Assembly: GCA_027257055.1 (NCBI GenBank)
Contig: JAPVLO010000056.1
Coordinates: 3,038,001 to 3,102,000, forward strand
Source of the DNA: Cephalopachus bancanus
Lineage: Eukaryota; Chordata; Mammalia; Primates; Tarsiidae
Direction: 5' to 3'
Length of the DNA stretch: 64,000 nucleotides
Each line of letters starts with the position of its first letter. Position 1 is the stretch's first letter. Shown piece by piece: positions 56,173 through 64,000 of this stretch. A program made the translations under genes and the position numbers. Under the pieces are notes generated by a model, which searched no databases, was not told the DNA's origin, and saw nothing but the letters and a program-made list of their open reading frames with translations.

Positions 56173-56245
56173 GCAGGATTTATTGAGAGTTCAGAAAAAT
56201 TTCCCACAGTGGGAGGGGACCTGAAGGGGTTGCCTCCAAAACAGT
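56171..56245 (-). mobile_element. Retroposed LTR R-like mini-insert, copy 2
   Basis: Matches 22843-22908 (about 80 % by eye): minus strand GGCAACCCCTTCAGG, a TCCCACTGTGGGA hairpin, then AATAAATCCTGCTT. Possible short duplications TACACTAGT (56108-56116) and TATGCTAGT (56246-56254). It extends about 10 bases further at the 5' side than copy 1. Confidence 0.7.
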
Positions 56246-56271
56246 TATGCTAGTTCTTTCAAAAAGTGAGT

Positions 56272-56278
56272 GGGGGGG

Positions 56279-56330
<52 letters not shown>
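56272..56330. repeat. G run and (GA)n microsatellite
   Basis: Ten G followed by about 25 GA units. Confidence 0.95.
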
Positions 56331-56337
<7 letters not shown>

Positions 56338-57044
56338 CCAGAGAGATGCCATGTCATTGTTTTCCATCCTACTCAGTGTCTGAAAGCCAGAGTACTTTTT
56401 GTAGACAGAAAGCCCCGACCTTGATGCAGCTTCTAGTTACCGCCATGACGTCACTTCCTGCCACGCTTCCCCTTGATCAGTATGCTCTTCTGGTTACTGG
56501 CTTCCTTGCTGTTCCTACAGCATACTGTGCACTCTGCCACCCTTAGGGCTTTTACACTGACTTCTCTCTGATCCAAAACGACTGCTTCTAGATATTGTGT
56601 GGCTTGCTCCCTCACTTTCTTCAAATCTTTGTTAAAATGATCTTCCATTATTGCAGGCTTTTCCCTGATTATCTTATATAAGATTGCAGCCCACTTATCT
56701 AGGGCCACTGCTTTGCACAGCTCCTAGGAATGGCATTTGTATCATAGTCAACATGAATTGTACCCCCCTGGAGCTGGGCAGTGTTCAGACTGAGCTGCTA
56801 TACAACGTAGTCCTGTCTATCACCATCTCCCACTGTGTTTTTCTTCTTCAAGTACTTAACACCACCTGATATATTTTTAGTTAATTATTTGTTAATTGTC
56901 TCTCTCATCCCTACTATCACAAAAGCTTCACCAGAGCAATGATTTTTCCGTTGTGTGTATCACTGTCTCCAGAGATCAGTCACCTGTCTTGCCATAGATA
57001 CTTAGTAAATATTTACTGAGTTAATGTATGAATGACCATGGCAG

Positions 57045-57205
57045 GTTTGTGCTAGCCAATATGATAGCCTCTAGCTATGAAAGAATCCTGGACACTTGAA
57101 ATGTGGCTAGTATGACTGAGGAACTTAATTTTTTTATTTTAATTAATCAAATTTAAATTAAACATGAAAGCCGTATACAGCATTTCCCCACTAAATTCGA
57201 CTTTA
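57045..57205 (+). mobile_element. hAT-type MITE remnant (tentative)
   Basis: 'GTGCTAGCCAATATGATAGC' and 'GGACACTTGAAATGTGGCTA' resemble a common old hAT-derived repeat. Confidence 0.5.
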
Positions 57206-57227
57206 TGGTTTTTATAGACTACATTTT

Positions 57228-57518
57228 TTTTTTTTTTTTGAGTTGGAGTCTCACTCTGTCACCCAGACTGGAGTGCAGTGGCTGCTCCCGGCCACCTCAG
57301 CCTCGACCTGCTGGGCTCCGGCTATCCTTCCGCCTCAGCCTTCCAAGTAGCCGGAATTACAGGCATGCGCTACCACGCCCAGCTGATTTTTTTTTGATTT
57401 ATTGTAGAGATGAGGTCTCACTGCCCAGGTGGGTCTCGAACCCGCGGGCTCAGGCAATCCACTCACCTCAGCCTCCCAAAGGCGCGGGATTACAGGCTGA
57501 GCCACCGAGCCCGGCTAG
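57228..57518 (-). mobile_element. Alu SINE, young subtype
   Basis: Reversed Alu flanked by GACTACATTTT at 57217-57227 and 57519-57529. It has high CpG content and carries the left-arm deletion and the GGGAGCAGCCAC right-arm signature. Confidence 0.97.
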
Positions 57519-57639
57519 GACTACATTTTATTTTAACCATTGTGTCGTATATTAATATTACTTAAATGAAATAATTTACTTTTTAATATGGATACTAAAA
57601 AATTTAAAATTACATATGCTGTTTGCATTATACTTCTAC

Positions 57640-57775
57640 TAGTTTCTTCATCTGTAGGACAATAATGGTACCTATCTTAGGGGTGTTTTGAAGCTTAAAT
57701 GAGGTAACAGCTAAAATACCTGGCCTAGTGCCTGGTTCATAATAAATGCTCGGTAAATGTTAGTTATTATTGTAC
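57640..57775 (+). mobile_element. MIR SINE 3' half
   Basis: 'GTTTCTTCATCTGTAGGAC', 'GAGGTAACAGCTAAAATACC', 'GCTCGGTAAATGTTAGTTAT'. Confidence 0.85.
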
Positions 57776-57779
57776 TATT

Positions 57780-58450
57780 ATAACTATCATTATAAAACAG
57801 AGGGCACTATAGACACATACATAGAGGCTGGTTTTCATCTTTGAGTTGAGGAAAGGCATATTTTGAAATGTGTTTGGGCAAAGTTCTGAAACAAGACTAT
57901 GAATAAATTAAATCTTAAGGGAGGAAGTTGGCAGAATACGTGGTGGTCAAAGCACTCTCAAAGCAAAGGGGAGTAATAATTCAAACTGTAGCCTTTCTGA
58001 TCCCAAAGCCTGTGCTGTGAAACACCTTATGACTGTGAATCTTAACAAACTTGCATCAATTAAAATAAAATTTAAGACAAGAGGAGACTCTTAAGATGCT
58101 CAGAAGAGTGCATTTAACCTTGAGATGAACAACCTTGAAATCTGATTTGAACTAGTTCTTCCCAAACTCTATGTCTGAAGATCCCTGAAGAGTTCTTTGG
58201 ATTTATTATTTGGGGTATAAAAACCCTTATGATATTTTAAATTTTTCTTATGATTGTAAACATTGATATATGTATGTTCTAAATCACATGAATGGGCACA
58301 TTATAAATGGGCAAAGCTATGGGATTTTCCTACCAGTTTTGTGATCGTGTTATGATTGTACTTGTTCTAGTAATTACCCAGAATGACTAAATCTTTAATT
58401 TAGTTCTCTTCAAACTAGGTCCTGAGGACTACAGGAGCATATCAAAGGTC
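57780..58450. other. Unique sequence
   Basis: No feature was recognised. Confidence 0.35.
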
Positions 58451-58472
58451 CACAAGATTTTATTTTATTTTT

Positions 58473-58777
58473 AATTAATTAATTAATTAATTTATTTTTG
58501 AGTTGAAGTCTCACTCTGTCGCCCAGACTGGAGTGCAGTGGCACGCTCTCAGCCACCGCAGCCTCGACCTGCTGGGCTCTGGCGATCTTTCTGCCTCAGC
58601 CTTCCAAATAGCTGGAACTACAGGTGCGCACTACCATGCCTGGCTAATTTTTGATTTATTGTAGAGATGAGTTCTCACCAAGTTGCCCGGGCAGGTCTCA
58701 AACCCGCGGGGTCAGGCAATTCACTCACCTCGGCCTCGCAAAGCACGGGATTACAGGCTGAGCCACTGAGCCCAGCT
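58473..58777 (-). mobile_element. Alu SINE inserted in the tail of an older Alu
   Basis: Reversed Alu after a TTAA-rich tail, flanked by ATTTTATTTTATT at 58459-58472 and 58778-58790. Confidence 0.9.
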
Positions 58778-58790
58778 ATTTTATTTTATT

Positions 58791-59097
58791 AATCATTTTT
58801 GAGTCAGAGTCTCACTCTGTTGCCCAGACTGGAGTGCAGTGGCATGATCATAACAATCACAGCTCACAGCAACCTTGACCTCCTGGACTTAGGTGATACT
58901 TCCTCCTCAGTATTCTGAGTAGCTGGGACTACAGGCATGTGCCACTGTACCTGGTTAATTTTTTTAATTTTTTACTTTTTGCAGAGACAAGGTCTTCTAT
59001 GTTGCCTAGGCTGTTCTCAAACTCCTGGGCACAAGCAATCTGCCCGCCTCGGCCTCCCAATGTGCTGGGACTACAGGCATGAGCCATTGTGTCTAGC
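58791..59097 (-). mobile_element. Oldest Alu in the window (AluJ-like)
   Basis: Its sequence is closer to ancestral Alu ('CAGCAACCTTGACCTCCTGG', 'CCTCCCAATGTGCTGGGAC') and lacks the lineage signature. Its own duplication is probably CCACAAGATTTTAT (58452) against CCCACAGATTTTATA (about 59098), so it predates the Alu in its tail. Confidence 0.9.
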
Positions 59098-59099
59098 CC

Positions 59100-60270
59100 A
59101 CAGATTTTATATTTTTACTTTTAAAGGAGTTAATGCAGAAGACTTAGCCAATTCAACCCTTTTTTCAGTAGAAAATGTTCTGTGAGAGGAAGATGAAGAG
59201 ACAGAGAAATATTTTTGATTGGCAGGATCCAGTACAATTTTAGTCAGATGCTTTGAATTACTCCCCCCAAAAAAACCACACACCACATTCCATAAACTGA
59301 CATACACATCATAAGAATTATTATTTCCCTTCAGTACCATTCATATTCTTTTGTGTGTGGTTGTGTGTGTGTGTGTGTGTGTGCATGTGTGTGTGTGTTT
59401 GTGTGTGTTTAAGCTGTCAAAAGCATATAGTACATGATAACTTGCCATTTGGAAAACATTCCTTACAAGACTCAGAGCATCATCAAATTATATGGACACA
59501 CCTCCTCCACCCCCCATCATGAAATGAAAATTGTTCTGAACTTACTGTCACACCTAGAGGGACCATTTTAATTGGCTTCACAATGTATCTGAGGGTTAAA
59601 CTAATTTATGTGAACCGCACAGCTGGACAACTGCCCAACACTATATACTAGCAGCTGTTTGACGCAATAAACCAAGAATCAGATTTTCTAGCAGCAGAAA
59701 TAAATTTTTAACAATGTCGCCCATTTCCACAGAGACAAAATACAAGATATGATTTCTGTATGAGATGATTGTGATAGAAGCCTCCTTGGAGGAAGGGTGT
59801 CACTTTCTAAGTCAAGGCCCTGTCCTGCCACATTATTTAAGCACAACATGACATGGAAATATATTTAATAGGATTTGGCTACAGGCAAAAAGTCTGAAAA
59901 ACAGTATAGGAATTCGAAGAATCTGCTGTTGAGTTATGCATGGAATTGAGAATTTGCTAGAGTCAAAATCCTTGAGACCATCTTTGGCTCGTGACAAAAG
60001 AAAACAAAACAAAATTTTCTCACAAGTAAAACTATACTGGTACACTCATTATGATAATAGCCATCATATTCTAGAACCATGGAGAAGATAAAAAATACAT
60101 CTTTATGTTTAATTTACAAAGCAGTTCCATTGAAATTATTTTTATTCAGCACATACTAAGTAATTGGCACTAGACTCTTTGCAATTATCTATTTATTAAT
60201 AAGAATAGCTGTAGCACTACTCGTTTGTGAGTTACATATTTATAATTTTGCAGTAATGTTGTAAGATAGA
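59100..60270. other. Unique sequence with a (GT)n run
   Basis: A GT/TG microsatellite lies at about 59355-59410. The stretch 59460-59830 is free of recognised repeats. No gene. Confidence 0.4.
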
Positions 60271-60309
60271 TATCATGCTCTCACCATCTTTGATTCAAGT
60301 GTTTGAAAC

Positions 60310-60505
60310 ACAATGTGGTGGGAAATCATCTTGCACCATTCTAAAAGGACAACCTGTAAGAAGGGAGAAGCGAGACAAAACAGCCTGGATCACTGCAAAC
60401 CCTTATGGAGCAAAGTCACCATTTCAGACCTGGTCAATTACCCCAGGACTATTATGTGAGGTAGAGAAATATGCTCTACCTTATTTAAGCTACTGTTGTT
60501 TGATG
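60310..60505 (+). mobile_element. MLT1-like LTR 3' fragment
   Basis: 'GAGAAATATGCTCTACCTTA' and 'TTTAAGCTACTGTTGTTTGA' repeat the 3' pattern of the LTR at 90-560. Confidence 0.5.
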
Positions 60506-60669
60506 TCTCTTTTACATGTGAGTCAACTATCTATAATTCAGTGAATATAAATTCCATATAAAATTGCTATGTTGATAATTTAGAAAATAGGAAATTTCAC
60601 TTTATTTTCAGGCAAAGAGAATATATATCAATGGTACTCTTGGCTAACTATTGGGAAGAAACAGAAAAG

Positions 60670-60967
60670 CATGACTGGGCTCAGTGGCTCAGCCTGTAAT
60701 CCCAGCACTTTGGGAGGCAAGGAGAGTGGGTTGCCTGAGCCCGAGTGTTTGAGACCAGCCCGGGCAACTTGGCGAGACCTTGTCTCTACAATAGATAAAA
60801 AATTAGCCAGGTGTGGTTGTGCATTCTCATGGTTCTGGCTACTTGGGAGGCTGAAGTGGAAGGATTGCCAGAGTCCAGCAGGTCGATGCTGGGGTGGCCA
60901 TGAGCATGCCACTGCACTCCAGCCTGGGCAACAGAATGAGACTCCAACTCACACACATATACACAAA
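60670..60967 (+). mobile_element. Alu SINE
   Basis: Forward Alu flanked by AAGAAACAGAAAAG at 60656-60669 and 60968-60981. The tail has mutated to ACACAC/ATACAC. Confidence 0.97.
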
Positions 60968-61189
60968 AAGAAACAGAAAAGGCAGAACAACACAAAAATC
61001 CTATTCATTAATTATTATAAAATCTAAGAAAGACTACAGAGTATACCCAAGTGTCTAAAGACACAATGGATAATGGTTCTAGCCATTGAATTCTGAACCT
61101 GCTGCATAAAGTAGAAATTAGAGTGAATACAAATAAATTTTTTTTCAGGGAGAAAACATATCCAGATATATGGTTAGCACAAAGTAAAT

Positions 61190-61530
61190 ACTATTGTCTC
61201 TCAGTATCCGTGGGAGATTGGTTTCAGGATGTCCCACAAACACCAAAATCTGCAATGTTCAAGTCTCTTATACAAAATGGTATAGTGTTTGCATAGAGCC
61301 TATGCAAAACCTCCTGTATACTTTATATCATCTCTAGATTAGTTATACTACCTAATACAATGCCTATATGTCACTTATTCATGTTGATTCAATGTAGTAC
61401 TCGGCATGTACAAATTCGAGTTTTGTTTTTTAGAATCTGTGGCATTTTTCCTCCTTCCCCACAAATATGTTCAATCTATAGTTGGTCAAATCCATGGATG
61501 TAGAAACAGATGGCTAACTCTATTTATAAA
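61190..61530 (+). mobile_element. Tigger/MER2-like DNA transposon, second copy
   Basis: 'CTCAGTATCCGTGGGAGATT', 'CTTTATATCATCTCTAGATT', 'GTTGGTCAAATCCATGGATG'. Same family and strand as the 51.3-kb copy. Confidence 0.85.
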
Positions 61531-61534
61531 ATTT

Positions 61535-61905
61535 GGTCAACATTGTTGCCATTTAATCAAAATATTTTGAGTTTTATATTAGTCATCAGCAATAATTTTC
61601 CCATAGCATCAAATAATAAATATTTTATGCCTGTTGTCAAAGGGCAAAAAAAATCAAGTATGTAGTTGCTTGTATAACCATTTAAAATGCAACCATTAAA
61701 TAACATAAAAACAATTCTTATCTTGAGCCTTTGGTCAGAATTGGTCTGCAGAGCATTTGTCCACTTCTGTTTTAGCCCAGTGAGGAAACAGTGTTCTAAG
61801 TAGTCTAAGCAGTCTGGTTCAGTGAGAAATCTGAAGTCTAAAATTTTAAAAATGAGTATATAGTAGGTCAACTTTTGATGGGTCCCCATTTATGAAGCCC
61901 CAACT
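61535..61905. other. Unique sequence
   Basis: No feature; the 110-residue reverse frame here has no domain I recognise. Confidence 0.35.
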
Positions 61906-61909
61906 TCTT

Positions 61910-62300
61910 CATGTGACCTTTCACAGAGTGACCCCAGCCTGCCTTGCTGATCTTGCCTGTAAACCCACCAGAATGTCCATTATTTTCTAATCACATAAAC
62001 TATTGGACCTATATACCTTTGCTCATGTTCCCTTCTTTGCCTTCCCGTGCTTTCCTTGCCTGGGTAATTCACTTGTACATAATTTTGTGTTGACATATTA
62101 CCTTCTCTGTATAGCCTTCCCAAGACTCTGCCTCTATCTCACACTTTAAGTCAATATTACTTCTCCTGTACTCTGATGTTACTTTGTTAATGTCTCTACT
62201 ATATCACTTTCCGCACGTACTAGATATGACTTAGGTATTTTTCTCCCTTTCAGATTATAGGCAGGGAATAGGTTTTTGTTCAGCACCGTGGACAGTGCCA
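61910..62300 (+). mobile_element. L2 3' remnant
   Basis: 'CCCAGCCTGCCTTGCTGATC', 'CTCCCTTTCAGATTATAGGC' and 'GCACCGTGGACAGTGCC' fit diverged L2. Confidence 0.55.
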
Positions 62301-62334
62301 AACAGATGTCCTCAAAAAAATAATAGTAATAATC

Positions 62335-62570
62335 TACTCTTTATTGAGTCTCTTTCGCACCTGGCTCTGTGCTAAGTTCTTATAATCATTATCTTGTTTA
62401 ATTCTCACAACTTGGATCACTGAGACAACTCTTAACCTTTCTACATTACAGATAAAAGTTCCAGAAAAGTTAAGCAAATTGCTCATGGCGTCATAGCCAG
62501 TAAAATGACAAAGCTTGAACTCAAACCCCATTCTGATGGAACAAGAAGTCCATGCTCTTGACCTACTATG
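62335..62570 (-). mobile_element. MIR SINE
   Basis: 'CACCTGGCTCTGTGCTAAG', 'GAAAAGTTAAGCAAATTGCT', 'CTTGAACTCAAACCCCATTC'. Confidence 0.85.
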
Positions 62571-62699
62571 TTGCTTCATTGTGGAATAAACAAATAATAT
62601 CTGCAGTTGAAGTAGTTATTATCATTCACTGCTGAAGCATTTCTAGGATCTGTTGTAATTTTTTAAAAAAAGGATGGCACGTAGTTAGTATCATAAGTG

Positions 62700-62830
62700 A
62701 TCAGAGGAAGAGGGAGCATCTTTGAGATCAACTAGTCTAGCTCCCTTGTTTTCCAAATAATAAAACAGTTGCAATGAGACAGCACTTATACTTAACCCAA
62801 GATTACACAATTTAAATCGAGATCTCCTGC
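62700..62830 (-). mobile_element. MIR-like SINE fragment
   Basis: 'GAGATCAACTAGTCTAGCTC', 'CCCAAGATTACACAATTTAA'. Confidence 0.6.
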
Positions 62831-63069
62831 TTTCTAGTTGAGGTCTTACTGAGTCAGTTATTGTCTCCAGTACTTTCACAAGGCTGTCACTTGAGTCAAT
62901 CTCATTTCACATTATTTAATTGGCAGAATAAATATTATTATTTTTGAGTAAATGTGAAAGTGAGGCCTTTATAATAAGTTAAGATTGGGTGTTTCTTTCA
63001 AATACAAATTGATAAAATAAACAAAATTGCCTTTGGTTTCATTTTAGAATAATATCTTAGAGTTAGTTT

Positions 63070-63250
63070 GATGGTCCTCTTCAGGACCCCTCTAATCCTC
63101 TGCCACTAAGCTTACTCCTAACATAGCACTTATCACAATGCATTTTATTTGCTTATCAATCTGTCTCTGACTAGATTCTGAGCTCCCCAAGAACATGGAC
63201 CACATCTATATCCCTATTGTCTAACACAATTTTTGTCACAGAATTGGTGA
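63070..63250 (+). mobile_element. L2 3' end
   Basis: 'GCACTTATCACAATGCATTT', 'GATTCTGAGCTCCCCAAG', 'CTATTGTCTAACACAATTTT'. Confidence 0.75.
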
Positions 63251-63289
63251 AGACATGAAGAGTTACTGACTTATTGCATTGAAGTTGGA

Positions 63290-63585
63290 TCTAGGAGCTG
63301 TGACCAAGGAGTGGCTTATAAATGATATAAATGTATTTCTTACAGTTCTGGAGGCTGGAAGGCAAGGCACTGGCAGATTAGTTGTCTGGTGAAGGCTGAC
63401 TTCCTAGTTTATAGATGACCATCTTCTCACTATGTCCTTGTATGGCATAAGGGGTGAGGGACCTCCCTGAGGTCTCTTTTTTAAGGGCAATAATCTCATT
63501 CATGAGGGTTTTTTCCTACCAAATTCTCCACCTCCAAATACCATCACATTGGAGATTAGATTTCAAATATGAATTTTTGGGAGTG
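63290..63585 (-). mobile_element. MLT1 LTR (ERVL-MaLR)
   Basis: 'GAGTGGCTTATAAATGATAT', 'CAGTTCTGGAGGCTGGAAGG', 'CACTATGTCCTTGTATGGC', 'CTCATTCATGAGGGTTTTTT', 'ACCATCACATTGGAGATTAG'. Confidence 0.85.
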
Positions 63586-63589
63586 TGGG

Positions 63590-64000
63590 GGAGAAAGGGA
63601 GTGTATGTGTATTATCTGAAACTTACTTAGGTCATCACTATTGTATACTTCTCTGTTCCATAAAACCTTTTCCTCGGCAAGTTGTTAGAAAATGCCTGTG
63701 AGACTTTGGCAGTTTATTTTTTTCCCGAAGCCTGAAATATTAGGAGAATCCAGGTGGTCAAATTCAATGTAATCAGTGTTTCTCAGGGAACATTGTGGAT
63801 GGATGAATGCAGGCTGATTATACAGTAAATATTTAATTTTAGATTCTGATTATTTCATATTGACATTTCATAGCAGTAAATATTTTTATGATGGATTCAG
63901 CCTACACCATGAAAATAACTCCCTCAATGGCAGAGTCTACACATGTAATTGTATAATTTAATACTCTCATTTAGAACATTTTTATTTTTTTAAATTATTC
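63590..64000. other. Unique sequence to window end
   Basis: No feature was recognised. Confidence 0.35.

Larger units (their letters stand above)
55790..57035 (+). mobile_element. Long L2 3' segment, interrupted
   Basis: L2 order is preserved over 1.2 kb: 'TTTGGAGTCATCTTTGACAC', 'CATCAGCATATCGTATTGGC', then after the interruption 'CTTCCTTGCTGTTCCTACAG', 'GGCTTGCTCCCTCACTTTC', 'GCTTTTCCCTGATTATC', and the end 'AAATATTTACTGAGTTAATG'. An 85-residue reverse frame at 56451-56708 is only its antisense. Interrupted at about 56115-56330 by a microsatellite-bearing insertion. Confidence 0.85.

Noticed and set aside
56451..56708. 85-residue reverse frame that looks protein-like
   Set aside because: The forward strand here is L2 3' sequence in consensus order; the frame is its antisense shadow.
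1..64000. CRISPR arrays, operons, phage or plasmid modules, tRNA and rRNA genes
   Set aside because: No regularly spaced repeats with unique spacers, no compact gene order and no RNA-gene folds were seen. Tandem repeats are ordinary microsatellites of a primate genome.

Overview
The window is nuclear DNA of a primate, and no protein-coding or RNA gene can be supported in it. It reads as intergenic or deep-intronic sequence: AT-rich, with no long open frame outside transposons, and built from layers of mammalian interspersed repeats. The primate call rests on about seventeen dimeric 7SL-derived Alu copies. They carry an unusual lineage signature: the tail side reads GACTCCAACTC rather than the familiar ...CGTCTC, and the linker reads CTCTACAATAAATC. 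The tRNA-derived SINEs of lorisoids and the typical lemur Alu linker are not seen. Together with L1 3' ends carrying TACCCCACA before the tail, this suggests a non-anthropoid primate, perhaps a tarsier. The species is an inference; the order is fairly secure.

Layout. 1-7 kb: an MLT1-like LTR split by a 41-bp L1 insertion, a 3' L1 fragment (-), an L2, an LTR-like block, an Alu, a MIR and a 1.3-kb L1 3' end (+) with clean 13-bp duplications. 7-14 kb: MIR and L2 remnants, a compound TG/GA minisatellite, two Alus, a repeat-poor possible regulatory block and a polypyrimidine tract. 14-23 kb: L1, MLT1 and MLT2 LTRs with nested Alus, a second MLT1, and an L1 next to an Alu. 20.6 and 23.65 kb: an unexplained 170-bp direct duplication. 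24-32 kb: a MER5-like element, MIRs and a long L2 (-) split by an MLT1 LTR. 32-37 kb: five Alus, one of them inside a MIR. 37-42 kb: repeat-poor DNA with possible conserved non-coding elements.

42-47 kb is the most structured part. A mariner element (DD34D spacing, TA-flanked) carries a nested Alu. It is followed by an old L1 that is itself split by an Alu and by a second, different mariner-type element. 47-58 kb holds an MLT1 LTR, MIRs, two LTR-like pieces, a Tigger/MER2-like element, HAL1/L1M-like remnants with an Alu, and an L2 interrupted by a short LTR-derived insertion and microsatellites. 58-64 kb holds an Alu nested in the tail of an older Alu, another Alu, a second MER2-like element, L2, MIR and MLT1.

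No gene network can be described. The biology visible is the history of insertions: autonomous L1 and mariner elements, their SINE and LTR passengers, and the order in which they landed. The items most worth following are the two mariners, a 66-bp retroposed piece that looks like a retroviral R segment, the 20.6/23.65-kb duplication, an Alu subfamily with a shared left-arm deletion, and several repeat-free blocks that may be conserved regulatory DNA. Family names given to old repeats come from remembered consensus patterns, not from a search, and their edges are approximate unless target-site duplications are stated.
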